The position numbers and the translations under genes are program-made. Below the pieces are notes generated by a model. That model ran no database searches, had not been told where the DNA came from, and was given only the letters and a program-made list of their open reading frames with translations. Of a DNA stretch of 64,000 nt, positions 13,044-25,729 are shown one piece after another. The first letter of the stretch is position 1. Each line of letters opens with the position of its first letter. The stretch comes from Sclerotinia nivalis. Lineage: Eukaryota; Ascomycota; Leotiomycetes; Helotiales; Sclerotiniaceae. Where the stretch lies: positions 2,480,001-2,544,000 of the forward strand of contig JAPEIS010000001.1 of the NCBI GenBank assembly GCA_029531795.1, written 5' to 3'.

Positions 13044-14716
13044 ATGGTTTCTTCAATCAGACCAAGAACTCCGAGTGCTGGATCCTCACCATCACATGGC
13101 AGACTAGCAGGAATACCAGAAAGCGGAAAGAATAATAACTCAAATCCACCTCGTCGTTCCAGTCTTGGATTACTACTTCGTCGACCTAAATCAGGAAATT
13201 TAAGTTCGAAGAATAAGAAAGATCTTGCTCAAGTGCAAGAGCAACAGCGTGAAAGATTACTTCGCGAAGCAGCTGCGATTCCAAGATCTCCACCTCGTCT
13301 TCCCGATCTTGCTGAACCTACACATTTTCCATCTTTTGGTGGTGAAGATAGACCGGATTCTGCGACTTCTGAAAAGAGTGGTCACGGTGTACGAAGTTCA
13401 TCAATGGATCCTCAAGTCAGATCATACACAATGAGTAGCACACTCAGTGTGCCAGTTCCTCCAATTCCTTCGGGTGTTAGGAATGGTGGATGGGTTGATC
13501 CTTATGCAAGAACAGAGAGCATGACACATCGTGGAAGATACAGTTATGCAAGCAGTGCAGTGAGCACAGTTAATAGTCCTCGCAGAATGCGAAGACGCAA
13601 AGATCCTACCCCATTCAAGTAAGTTTCCCACTTTACTCCATTCTCACCTTTTATTAACATCTCTGCAGTGTCCTCATTATTGGCGCACGCGGTGCTGGCA
13701 AGACATCTTTCCTCAATTTCCTCAAAACCTCCCTCGCTCTACCTCCCAAGAAGAGATCGAAACCGGAGCCATTGGCCGATGATATATTTGCTCCACGCAC
13801 CTCGAAGTCTGGAAAATTCCTTTCGCATTATCTCGAATCAGAAGTCGAAGGTGAACGTATTGGTTTGACATTGTGGGATTCAGAGGGCTTGGATAAAAAT
13901 GTCGTTGACCTTCAGCTTCGTGAGATGTCATCATTTCTCGAAAGTAAATTCGAAGAAACTTTCACGGAAGAAATGAAGGTTATGAGAGCTCCAGGTGTTC
14001 AAGATACACATATTCATGCTGTATTCCTCATTCTCGACCCCGCACGCCTTGACCAAAATATTGAAGATTCGAAGAATGTTACCACAAATGGAAATGGACA
14101 CTTTGGATCATATGGAACAGGCCATCGTTTGTTTGGTAGTCTCGATGAAAATCTTGATTTACAAGTCCTTCGCACATTGCAAGGAAAAACTACTGTTATT
14201 CCCGTCATCTCAAAAGCCGACACTATTACCACGGCCCACATGACGTATTTGAAGAAGTCGGTTTGGGATAGTTTGCGCAAAGCCAATCTTGACCCACTTG
14301 AAGCACTCGGACTAGATGATGAGCCCGAAAGCCCAATTATCGGTCAGAACCGCATCGACGAAGGAGATGAAGATGTTGGTTCCGAAGAGGGGTCAGGTTC
14401 GGGTGGTTCTCCCAATTCCAAGCGTCTTTCCTCAGGTTCCATTCGTCGCCACAAACGCGAGTCGGAAATCAGCGAGATTCCATATCTGCCCCTCTCAATC
14501 ATTAGTCCTGATATGTATGAACCAGATGTTATTGGTCGTAAATTCCCATGGGGTTTTGCGGATCCAATGAATGCTGAACATTGTGATTTTGTGCGTTTGA
14601 AGGAAGCAGTGTTTGCGGAATGGAGAGGTGAATTGAGGGAGGCGAGTAGGGACCTTTGGTATGAGGGGTGGAGAACCAGCCGTCTTAAGGAAAGGGAGGG
14701 CATGGCCAGACGATGA
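13044..14716 (+). CDS. divergent septin-family GTPase
   Basis: Two exons, 13044-13618 and 13669-14716, with a 50-bp intron (GTAAGT donor, TTAACAT branch, TGCAG acceptor) encode 540 residues. The N-terminal 190 residues are Ser/Pro/Arg-rich and disordered. The GTPase begins right at the splice junction: NVLIIGARGAGKTSF (P-loop, residues 192-206), WDSEG at the G3 position, and SKADTIT as G4 (about 372). A Ser/Gly/Glu-rich insertion sits near 409-459. The septin C-terminal signature follows: FPWGF, then EHCDFVRLKEAV and LWYEGWR. There is no long C-terminal coiled coil. Septins form heteropolymeric filaments at the cortex and septa. The P-loop and G3 differ from the usual GxxGxGKS/DTPG forms, so this may be the filamentous-fungus-specific AspE type or another outlier. 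The ATG at 13044 was chosen because the longer frame opens on TTG. Confidence 0.85.
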
Positions 14717-17218
14717 TTTTCTGAGGAATTGTTTGAGACATGTGTCTTACCTTTGGGTGAGCATATGTTGATACAATAGCTTCGAAATTATTTTATTTCT
14801 GCGAAGTACGAGAGAGCAGCATCAGTACAATCTGCGGCAGAAATGGTGCAGCAAATGGTACAGCAAAACAGATTTTTGATTTCTTCCAATACTTTTGGAC
14901 TTCGACTTCGATCACAATTACCTATTGTGTCTTATGTCTCAGACATAGTTTATTTCTTTGCACCTTTTACAACTTTTCACGATGGATTTTATTTTCCTTT
15001 ATGTTCAAGTACTTTACTCCATGTCGAATTGGCAGGCAATGGATGGATGGATGGAAAGGATGGAAAGGATGGAATGGATGCATACCCCCCTTTTTACTTT
15101 CGATTTTCTTTTTCAACTTTTTCTCTTTTACGCGTAGTTTTACTTCCACTACACTACATTACATTTGTGTTGATGTAGTGGTTGTAGCTACATTACGTTT
15201 ATGAGGTGTTCTTTTCTTCTTCTCGCAGCAGGGTTTATGATTTGATGGGTGGGCAGTTTTAGGGGAGGGGAGGGAGGGGGATGATTTTTAAGGTTTCTAT
15301 GGATGGATTGATGAAGATTTTTGATTTGAGTGAGAGGGATGGATGGATGGATGGAATGCATGAATGAGATATTTGTGAGGAAGGAGGCAGGCAGCAAGGA
15401 AGGGAAGATTGATAAATAGACAGACAGACAGAGAGGAAGAAGGGAAGGAGAAATGAAAGAAAGCAGAAATAGGAATATAAGATTGATTGATTGATGATTG
15501 ATACCTATGAATTTTGGGCGGATGGGCTTTGCGTTTTTTTATGCTTCTTTTTTTCAAAAAGTAGTTAGATAGGTAGATAAGTAGATAGATAAATAGGCAG
15601 TGATATAATGAAATTACTTTATGAGATTATTTTTTTATTGTATATTTCTCGAATAGATATTTTGGATGATTTAATTTGGTTATTGATTTTTGTGAGGAAT
15701 GAAAACTATTCCCATTTTCGCCTAATCAATTATTCAAATACTAATAACAAATATATAATTTAACCGAGTTTTCATATTTTATATATTTATATATATATAT
15801 ATATATAATACCACCATCTAGAAACCCATGGTTTGTTCATGTACTTTACTTCCTCTTCAAATTTGGATTTCGATGGATTTCGATGGATTCAACAGATCTC
15901 ATAGCGGATAACATAAACAAGAGGGACAGATAGAATAGTAATAGAATACAAACCCGGCGATGGGATATTTCGATGGGAATCCTGAAGAAGCGGAATGCGC
16001 TGTTGTCGAAACCGAGCGGATTATTGGATGGAAATCGGAATTTTGAGGGATTGTGTTGTGGTGGTCGAAATACTTCTTAGATTCTACCCTCGGATGCTTT
16101 GTGGAGTGGAGTTTGGGTTTGTATAGCGGGTTCTTAGTACCCTTCGGGAGGTCCCTTCAGGAGGTCTGGGTAGGCGGATTCTATTTGTTGGGTGTTGATA
16201 TAGTGAGGATGGATGGATGGATGGATGGATGGATGAATAAATGAATAGATGAATAGATGGATAGATGGATAGATGGATAAATGGATGGATGAATGGATGG
16301 ATGAATGGATGGATAGATAGATGGATGGATGGATGAATGGATGGATGAATGAATAGATGAATAAATGAATAGATGAATAGATAGATGGAATTTAGATCAA
16401 ATATTAGATCTCCTCACTTCTGTATAGAATCTTCAGGATGGAAATACTGAGATATACAGGTGTAAGATCTACAGGTGTAGATTCTAAGGATTACTTGATC
16501 TTCATCCACAGCAGATTGTCACATCCGGGAAAGGGAGATTGCGTAAGCTATTTAGCTACCACATTTGAGTTTTTTCCATACATGGTGAGAGTTGTTAGAA
16601 CCTGGCTTTGGAACTTAGAGTTAGAAATAGAGCTTCCTGATGTATAGAGGGGGATAGGGGTGGTCATTGAGTACAAGAGAAGACGGAACGTGAGGTTTTC
16701 AATGAAGATTGGTGAACAGGTCATTGAAGTAAGAAATGTGTAGGATACTGTCTGGTGTGTTGTGTCGTGATGCGTCGTGCCTGATATACAAACTCTAAGA
16801 CAGGAACCTTATATATGACTAGCCCATGAACCGTCAGCTGATCTTACGCATATACTCCCCTCACATGACCAGAGTCGAGCTTCCCCGCTATACGCTCCCC
16901 TTCTTTTCGCTATGGATAGACTCATATCCCATCAGTGAAGCAATAGCAAACATAAAGCGAAAGAAAGAAAGAAAGAAAGAAAACAAAATGCAGAACAGTC
17001 TGAACGAAGATAACTTTTGGTGACAATTTATCTCTTCATTTTTCTTCCCCCTCTCTCCTCCTTGTGCATGCTTTCTTCTTACTCACACTTCACTCTGCCT
17101 TTTCAGAAGATTAGTTCGTCCCTGCTCGCTTCAATCTTCCTCTGCATCCTTCCGCCTTGGCCACTTCAACCACCTCGTCATCATCAAGAGTTCTAAACCT
17201 CAGAAACCTCGATATCAG
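14717..17218. other. intergenic between convergent genes, microsatellite-rich
   Basis: 2.5 kb between two converging genes (septin and kinase). It carries GGAT-type arrays (15043-15080 and 15335-15360), an AT dinucleotide run (15788-15807), a 180-bp GGAT/GATA/GAAT array (16205-16385), a 13-bp tandem duplication CCCTTCGGGAGGT/CCCTTCAGGAGGT (16140-16165) and a short GAAA run (16959-16981). No gene is supported. Confidence 0.6.
16205..16385. repeat. GGAT/GATA/GAAT tetranucleotide array
   Basis: A 180-bp compound tetranucleotide array: GGAT units first, then mixed GAAT, AAAT, GATA and GGAT blocks. It opens a short artefactual reading frame on the plus strand. Confidence 0.93.
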
Positions 17219-18731
17219 CTATTCTTTTCTCCCCCTCTCCATTTGCCTATTCCAAGCTGGCAGTGCCCACTTGGTGACATATTCGGAAGCCATCAATTTA
17301 TCGGCAGCGAGCCTCTGCCCCGGCTCAAATTTGAGCATGGCCGCAAGCAACTCCTCCAAGGCCCTCATCTGGCCACCTTTGACATCCCATTCACAAGACT
17401 CGGGCTTCTCACCTCGGCTCATATCCCATAAGCGTTGATGGAGCGGACGAAAGACAGGATTCATGATTCTCTGGAGTTTGTTTGCGGGGATCCATGATCC
17501 ATTTGGCTGGAAAAACTCCCCTCGGCTCACCCAGCTATCCCACCACCGTGGTGGTAATCGACCAAGCGTGCTGACCATCTCAGCTATGATATCATCTCGA
17601 TCCCACGCGAATGTCTCGAAAAGGGGTCGCTCTCCTAAGACTTCGTACAGATTGACTCCAAGCGTCCAGATATCAGCAGCTGGAGTAATTGGTTCGTTGA
17701 AAAAGGCTTCCGGAGGTAAGTAGAGCTCCGGTGTGTAAAGCTTTTGGTCTGATTCTTCTGAAATGACGAAGGAAGTTCCAAAGTCACAGATGACGATCTC
17801 TGGGTCCAAAATTTGGTCTGCGGGCATATTGAAACTCATTGGGTAAATAGCGTGAGATGGTGCATGAGGCTGGGGATCTTTCCCGTCCAATCGTCTGATA
17901 GGTATTTGAAAGGGCTCCCCGTACATTTTGTAAAGCTCCTTTGTGTCCAGATGGTCAAGGCTTTGTATGCGGAGGAGAAAGTTTCGCATATGAAGATCTA
18001 ACCAGTATGTCGGATTCTGCGTTTTATATACAATATTCGAACTTAGGCTCACCTCCGTGACAAACACCACGACTATATATGTACGACAATCCCATAGCCA
18101 GTTGCGCTGCTATGGATCGGGCAGATTCAACAGGAAATTTCCAATTAGAGCTTATTTCCTTAGAAACAGCAATGTTCAAACCCGCTGGCTCTCCAACTAA
18201 GCAAAGATGGTGTCCATTTGGTCCATCAATTGAGAACTCGTCCAGCAGTGTTGGGATAAACCGCTTCCCCTCATGGGTTTTGTCACTGTCACAAAGAAGG
18301 CGAAGTATCTTGCTTTCCGTCGGATACGGTGATGCCCCGCTAGTTAATATTTTCAACGACACGTAGCGATGAAGCTGGTGGTCGCGGGCGAACCAGATGG
18401 TAGAGTAACCACCAGAGCCAAGCTTATGAACGACTGTATATCGACCATCTTTAAATATATCGTTGATGATGGTTGGGTGATAACCACCGTGGCGGTAATC
18501 TTCTAGATGCTCTATATCATCCTCCGGAAAGTACACGTTTTCTGTAGGATTTTTCAATATTTGAATAGGCGAAGCCATAACTGATTGACATGAAATTGAT
18601 CGAACAAGCTTAGAAGTAAACGCTGAAGCTGGGAGAGGGCACGAATAACGGCATGCGTGCGCAAAGTAAGACAAAGATGATTGGGGCCAGCAAAAGTGCC
18701 TCAAATGGGTTTTCATATTAATGAGTCTCAT
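17219..18731 (-). CDS. SRPK-like serine/threonine protein kinase
   Basis: Two exons, 18731-18053 and 17997-17219, with a 55-bp intron (GTGAGC donor, TTAG acceptor, phase 1) encode up to 485 residues. Kinase motifs: glycine loop LGSGGYSTIW, lysine strand VSLKIL (about 124), a catalytic loop read across the splice junction as CHGDLHMRNFLL (residues 224-235), CDFG (about 297) and LPPEAF in place of APE. The catalytic Lys, Asp, Asn and DFG are all present, so activity is plausible. The LEDYRHGGYHP lead-in and the large insert between lobes resemble fungal SRPK (SR-protein kinase) relatives, which are expanded in filamentous ascomycetes. Two starts are possible: the ATG at 18731 adds an Arg/Ser/Cys-rich leader, and the ATG at 18578 starts at MASPIQ, closer to the family norm; I slightly favour 18578 for function but report the longer frame. 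Confidence 0.83.
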
Positions 18732-21700
18732 TGAAAGTCATTGTGCGAGTTGGAAGGCACATTGAAACTAATAGGAATGAGACAAAAAAAGGAAATGAAG
18801 AGCTTCATTAATGTATCCTAATCTCTTTCAACTGTATACAACGACAACTCCCATCTTATCTATTGCATTACCACTGAAGTAGAAATTACCCCATTAATCA
18901 AAGTCCCCCACAATCTCCCTTCGGAATAATCTCGGCCCGATATCCGAAAGGTTTCCCACCTTGATGGGAAGATATCTTGGCTTGATACACTATGCAATAA
19001 TTTTATTTGATGGGCTTTTCAAAGGGAAAGGAGCTAAGATCAAATGGAGGGGTATTCATGAGTGTACTTACTATGCTCGTAGCCTGGATCCATACTTGTA
19101 ACTTATACATGTTGCAGGCGGCTATCACTGATGATAATTTGAAAGCTTCAAGCTTCATCATGGCCAGATGTCAAAATAACGAAACATATGGCAATAGCCT
19201 GATTTCAACTCACTCGAGTCTTTACTTCCCTCAAACGGCGCCATTGATACGAAAATACTTATCCGGAGCTCCTTCATCACCACCTAATTTGTCGTACCAA
19301 TACAAATAGGGTGTACAAAGAAGTGGAATCTGCGATTATGTCATACCTACCAAGTTCCAATCAACGCACATGATCTTCCCACGCAGGGGAAAATGGACGT
19401 CGAGCTTTTCCCATGGAAAACGAGCATGCAGGACGACGTATTGCATATTCATCAACGTCGAAACCCCGAAGCCAGCACGCTGATGCCGTTTGTCTTGTTT
19501 CGGACATGCGACTTTCACTAGGCCTAACGATGGTACAATACCAATTGATTTGCGCTTTAAGGCAATGTATGAACTGGTTGGCCGGCAGGATTGGCATGGT
19601 GATGGCAGTTTTTAGTTTCTACCTCCTCTCGACCGGCAACATGACTGTCCAATGCTGTAGAACAAGCCAGGTTAGGAGTGAGTGAAAGAGAGTGATGTCC
19701 TGGTTGGTGTCTGTAAGCATGAGAACTTTTAAATGAGAATTGAGCTTTCAATCATTGAACTCACAGGATATGTTGGGCAAATTCGTGACGAGGGCCATAA
19801 GAAAACTTAAATCGTTTAGCCCTCCATACTATGTCTCTCGAAAAGGCTAAGATGCGAAATATTCTTGGTGATCGGTAGTCTTCGACTAAGATATCCGGGC
19901 TACTTATGAGACTGGTCCTATATTCTTCCTTTACGGAAAACCCGGGGTCTTTTACGAAGTCTTGCATGGAGTCTTGCATGGACCCATGACAACAGTCACT
20001 TGTCTGCCATGTTTCGACTAGCTCAGAAACCGCAGAGGCCCCCTGTTTTTGTCAATGAAAGAATCTGACATCAAGCAAATTTTTGTACTCATGTGTTCAG
20101 GTGTTCCTGCCTACAGTAGCAGCGTAGGTGCCTTTTTCTTATATATAAGTCAGCATGACACCTTGTACAATAGAGAGACATGACTATTCTCTCGAGGGTT
20201 TTAAGTACACGGTTAATCAGCACTAAAGGGATAGCTCTTGCCTTCTGTTTGCTACGAAAGGAAAGTGTAATTATGCAATGCGCTTCACACCGTCAGAAGG
20301 AGCCTCTTAAGCTCATCTTAAAAAGTCTATTTAACTTTACGATCAATAGCCATCTCTATAAATCATCTGCAGTTGGAATTGGCCATGAAGTCACTGGCGT
20401 GTTCCTCCTGTACTGATGGTAAGACAACATAAGACCCCCGCGGTAGCACAATTTAAGTTGCCGACTATGACAGAAGCCTTTTGAGCACCAAATAACCACG
20501 AATATAATGAGACATTCCGTTACCTCGAGCATCTAGTCATGCTTCACCAAGGTTGTTGGAGCTTGATCGTAAGCTTAACGCCCCTTGCCCCACTTTCTAA
20601 GCTAGCCATCAACATTCTTCTGGAGGGAAGTGTGTGTTTTGTAGGAATGAGAGGCCAGAGGAGGCGGCTAGTCTAGCCTACTCTATGCCGAAGAATTCGG
20701 CGTATAGACCAAAACTTTTCAGATGGTAAAGTCGAGCAGTGTTCGATTCTGATGTAGATATTCGATGAATGGCACAAGACATGAAGATGATTGTCGACAA
20801 GAAGGGGTTTCTAGGACCCTCAGTCTGCAATTATATTTTTTGATGGAAGTCCTTGGTATAGTGCAGCGGAGCTTTGTAAGTGATACTGCACTCTTTATGC
20901 AGGTGCCGCTGGATCCCTGATGTTGTCTTTGTGCTGGCTCAGTCTTTGTATGTTTATGTGCCCAAATAAATAACGGCATGTGCCAATCGAGTTCTTGCAT
21001 AATCAGAGCCTATGTGACTACCCGCCAAATATGGGAATCGCACTACGTCCTGTTCCAGCTGAAGCATGCAATATCTGAAATTCAAAGCCAAGGCAAGTGA
21101 CTAGCCAGGGAAACTCGCCGATATTCCTCGATGAGCCCTCCTGTTTGTTGATCGTCTGAAAAAGTCGAGTTCTTGAATAGTAGTCAAATCATTGAGACGG
21201 TCGTATCCGTGGAAAACCAAGATTTTCCAAGCAAAACTGGACATTCAGAGTAGAGTTCATTCTTTCCGTTTTAAGGTATAACGTGCGAGTTTCGGAAGCT
21301 CTTGAAAGGTATCAAAGTGTTGGTAATATATGCGCAATTTCTTGGTTGTAACATAAAATTGCTTCTACACGACATTTTGAAAGCCAGCTCCGCCGATCAA
21401 GAATAGTTAGTAAATCTTCCAGAAATGAAGCCTTTCTTGATGGTGGTCTTTTTGCACTGCTTCGTGTTTTGTCTTTATTTTTGAGATATGCAGGAGTGTC
21501 AACCAGTATCTATATGTGTGGATTGTAGGAGATGGTTTTAGGAGTTTTTCACCTCACCCTGATTGATCTGCCTATCAAAGATCTTTGGCAGCTTCAAACA
21601 TTGATATTGAACAAGAGGAGCAGATCAGTGTAACGATCGCACAGTATATCCAGTCGCATGTTATCGGTGTTTTGGCGATGAGATATCTTCAAACCTGTAC

Positions 21701-23147
21701 TCCAAGGGCTTGTAAATTACCCGAGTCTGAACAAGATTTTTGAACATAGATTCTGCTGGAGGGAATGGAGTTGGCGTTCGAGGTCTCTTTCTCTCCTGCA
21801 AGGCTGGATTGTACTCTGGAAGCTAGAAGATCATAAACTTACTTGATGGTTGTGATATATACTAGCGAATGTAGGTTCGCCTTCTTGACAAGAACTTCTC
21901 ATGAGAAGGAGGTATAGGTAGGTATTCTGACAAGTTTTATTTTAGCATAAACAAGACGGATAGAAAATCTGAAAGGGTCTTCGACTGCTTTTGGGGCTGG
22001 AGGTAAAGCAAATAGATGTTAGTTTGGATGAATTTCAGCTTTTACCTTGTCTTACCAAAAATGAAGGTGCCATCTTCATCTGTCAAGCAGGAATATCATG
22101 AATGCAGGCAATACTGGGTAGACCTCTAAATTCACAGATTGTAAAATATCACAGTAGAGATGTGGTGAATGATCAATGATCTTTTATTATCTTGATTCTT
22201 GAAGCTCAAGGTACATATTTCTATGGGTGCTTGCCAATTCTGATCAAGTTCAACCTTCAACCTTTTCCCTTCATATTGTTGTTTTTGGCAAGAACAATTT
22301 CCCCACAATCTCGTCGCCCAATAAAGATCGAATTTCTCAAATCTAACCAATCATGAAATCAAGAACCAGCGGGACACTAGCTTACTTTTCCTCGGTTCTT
22401 CAGTCTCCCAAATTGTCCATAAATAAAGTCTTCCATTTACTTCCCCAATCCTGTTATCCTTCCGTTTACAACCACCTCTTTCTTGAATCATATACCCTCC
22501 ATCCATTTTGACCGATCTCATATCTTCTCCATTACCTTGATTGAAGTATCTGAGACTTTCAATCAAATTTCATATATTTTCGATTCTTGATTGTAAGTCA
22601 AGTCCAGTTGTTTTGACTGATTTTCTACCTCTTCGTCTACTCCACGCCGCTATCATAACAAACCATCCTCCAAGACACCATCTATACATTTTCCATTTTG
22701 ACACGCGTTGGAGTCGTTCTAACATTTTATAATAGTGTCAGGAATCCCACTTTCTTTGTGAAATCGTCCTTGGTTCAAGTCGATCGCATTCATTTTATTA
22801 ACCAAGTACCTCGACCTATCCTTCGTTTGTATGTATGATCTGTGCTTGGTATTCACTTTCACCTTTTCTTATCCTCGCTGCCATTATCCATAGTGAATTT
22901 CACGATTGTACATTCATACCCCACTACTTTCTTTTCATTCCAGTTTGTCAAGTCGCGCCTGTTCTCAGGCGAAACTATCTTCTTCCTTCAATCCTCCCAT
23001 TTCACTCTTCTTTTCTTGCTTTCTTTCCTTACCTTTACCTCGACCAACCTTGCACTTCTTCAATTACTCTAATAGTTCAACCACACCTTCATGATTTATT
23101 GTTGACTTATCGCACAGATTCCACACAATCATCTTCTTAATTTCAAG
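18732..23147. other. long gene-poor region and helicase promoter
   Basis: About 4.4 kb with no reading frame above 101 codons on either strand and no recognisable domain, tandem array or transposon end. The kinase promoter should lie near 18732-19000. The last 700 bp (22450-23147) is pyrimidine-rich and is probably the DEAD-box helicase promoter and leader. I cannot exclude a non-coding RNA or a strongly split small gene. Confidence 0.5.
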
Positions 23148-23262
23148 GTACGCAGATGATCAATTGAGTCTCCACTGCACCACAGTTCTCTTCCCCTCTT
23201 TCGTCTTCACTTCTATTCCGTACACACTTCTTGAACTGAACTAACTATTTACTTCTTTGCAG
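23148..23262 (+). other. probable 5' UTR intron of the DEAD-box helicase gene
   Basis: A GTACGC donor after TTTCAAG at 23148 and a CTTTGCAG acceptor at 23262, with CTAAC at 23241, lie 17 bp upstream of the helicase ATG. The structure matches coding introns in this window. Leader introns are common in highly expressed fungal genes. No transcript evidence is available here. Confidence 0.6.
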
Positions 23263-23279
23263 ATCACTTTTAAGTCAAC

Positions 23280-25500
23280 ATGTCTGCCTGGGATACCGGA
23301 GATGTGGCTGCTGCCTTGCCCGATGCAACCGAAACACCTGATGTTGCCGTTGTAGAGCGCAAGAATCCTCAAGAGGCTGGATGGGTCGTCGCAAAGAAGT
23401 ACGACTACGAGACTTACAACAAGTCCACCAAGGAACAAGCAGAAGCTCGTGAAGCTGCTGGTGCAGATGGTGCTGAAGCTGAGGCTGACCCAGCAGCCGA
23501 TGCAGATGATGATGCCGAGCCCGAGACACTTGCGGTGGGTGGTCTTCGTCCTGGAGAATGGGCCTCAAGTGGTGCTGTCTACGAGTGGAATGAAGAGTAT
23601 GGTGATGTTGGCCCTAGATTCCCCGATCTGGAAGATCAGTTATTCGGCAAGAACAACAACCACGTTCGTCAAGGTGTCAACTTTGAAAGGTATTTGTTTT
23701 CGTTTTTTACTACACAATATAATGCTAACATTTTTTTTAGTATTACCACTCTCACCGTTACCCAAGAGGGAACCGTCAAGATTGACCCCATCCGCAAGTT
23801 CGAGGATGCGGGTTTACATCCCGTTATGCTTGAAAATGTAAAGCTCGCTGGTTATCATGTTCCAACCCCCATCCAGCAGTACTGCCTCCCAGCAGTAAAG
23901 AAGGGTCATGATGTAGTTGCTTGCGCTCAAACCGGTAAGTTGTGGTTGACGCTTTCTGCTTAAACATGATCTGCTTACTGAATTTCAATGTTTGCAGGTT
24001 CTGGCAAGACTGCTGCTTTCTTGATTCCAATCTTGTCAAAATTGATGGGTAAGGCTAAGAAGCTTGCCGCACCTCGCCCAAACCCTGCCACTTATGTGCC
24101 AAGCCGTGAAAACTATGTTAGGGCCGAGCCATTGGTCGTCATCGTTTGCCCCAGTCGTGAGTTGGCGACTCAAATCTTCGATGAGGCTCGTCGTTTCTGC
24201 TATCGTACCATGCTTCGACCTTGCGTCGTTTATGGTGGTGGTCCTCTCGCGGAGCAACTTGGTCAACTTGCTAAGGGCTGTGACCTCCTTATCGGTACTC
24301 CAGGTCGTCTTTGCGACATGATTCGCCGTCCTCATGCTCTAACTCTCAAGCGCCTAAAATACATGGTCATCGATGAGGCAGATGAGATGCTAGACTCCAG
24401 TTGGGAGGAAGAGTTGAAGCAGATTATGAGCGGTGGTGGTAAGTACTTCAATTGTTCGTGTTTGGTTTGCACATTACTAATTTTGAAATAGACCAAGAAG
24501 AGGGCAACATCAATTACATGATGTTTTCTGCCACCTTCCCAAAGATGGCTCGTGACATTGCGAAGGAGCATCTAGCTCACGATCATGTTCGCATTCGTGT
24601 TGGTCGAGCTGGTAGTTCTCACGCCAACATCAAGCAGGATATCATCTATGTTGAGCCGGCCAGCAAGCGTCAAGCTCTTTATGATTTACTTTTATCAACT
24701 CCACCTGCTCGTACCATCATCTTCGTCAACACCAAGCGTGCCGCCGATGAAATCGATGATTACTTGTTCAACAATGATCTTCCATGCACATCTATTCACA
24801 GTGATCGTACTCAGCGTGAGCGTGAAGACTCCATTCGTGCTTTCCGCAATGGAAAGATGCCTATCTTGATTGCTACTGGCGTTTCTGCTCGCGGGTACGT
24901 ATATCATTGCACCTCTCGCCTTTCACATTTCAACATCCCCTTCCACTCAATATCCTCTTCCAGTTCATTTACTAACACTCTCAAAGCTTAGATGTTCACA
25001 ATATTATGCACGTGATCAATTTCGATCTACCATCTCAGGATCATGGTGGTATTGAAGAGTATACTCATCGAATTGGTAGGTACACTCTACCCAACATGAT
25101 TGTACAACTGGCTTACAAAAAATCAACAGGTCGCACTGGTCGCATTGGCAATATGGGGCTTGCAAGCTCATTTTACAATGATCGTAATGAAGATATTGCC
25201 GAAGCCTTAGTCAAGACATTGTTGGAAACCCGTCAAGCTGTTCCTGATTTCCTTGAGTCACATCTCCCTGAAGGCTTTACCATGGATGGCCAAACCGGTG
25301 ATCTCACTACTCTTAAGTTTGATGCCGATTCAGACGATGAAGAGGAAGGTGGTGAGAATGCTGAAGGCGATGCTAATGCTGGTGGTGCCTGGGGAACAGA
25401 TGCTGCTGCTGCCGGTAGTGGTTGGGGTGCCGCCGAAACTACTGAAGCTGCTCCAGCTGGTGATAGTTGGGGAGCTCCAGCTGCTGGTGGATGGTCTTAG
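23280..25500 (+). CDS. DEAD-box ATP-dependent RNA helicase, DED1/Vasa type, with WG-rich tail
   Basis: Six exons (23280-23689, 23741-23934, 23998-24438, 24492-24894, 24987-25075, 25130-25500) encode 635 residues; introns are 51, 63, 53, 92 and 54 bp. All helicase motifs are visible: Q motif (PTPIQQYCLP), I AQTGSGKT (199-206, split by intron 2), Ia PSRELATQ, Ib TPGRL, II DEAD (about 328), III SAT, IV IIFVNT, V ARGLD (restored by intron 4) and VI HRIGRTGR (restored by intron 5). The N-terminal 120 residues are Ala/Asp/Glu-rich and the C-terminus is acidic, then Gly/Ala/Trp-rich (AWGT, SGWGAA, DSWGAP, GGWS). Family role: ATP-dependent RNA unwinding in translation initiation or RNP remodelling. 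The RGG repeats of classical Ded1 are absent, so it may be a fungal paralogue. Intron 4 uses an unusual AAAG acceptor next to a perfect TACTAAC branch. Confidence 0.9.
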
Positions 25501-25595
25501 ACCTCGGTTCCAATATTTATCTTAGACCTTGCTATTGGCATTTCAGATGTCTTTAGTAATCTGCTTCTATTTGTTCATTATCTGGGAACATATAT

Positions 25596-25729
25596 GGGCG
25601 GGGACAGCCTTGCTTTGCACAAGGACTCCCTGCCTGTATGTTAAATTTGTATGCCTATACTCAGGCCGGAGTTGCCTTTGGGGCGGGAATGGCCTTGCAT
25701 TGGAACAAGGATTTCCTGCCTGGTATGGA
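25596..25729. repeat. two diverged direct repeats in the helicase 3' flank
   Basis: A segment of about 46 bp starting GGGCGGGGACAGCCTTGC at 25596 recurs with changes at 25681 (GGGCGGGAATGGCCTTGC). Both copies continue with a CAAGGA...CTGCCTG phrase. They are spaced about 85 bp apart and located just after the stop codon. Confidence 0.75.
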
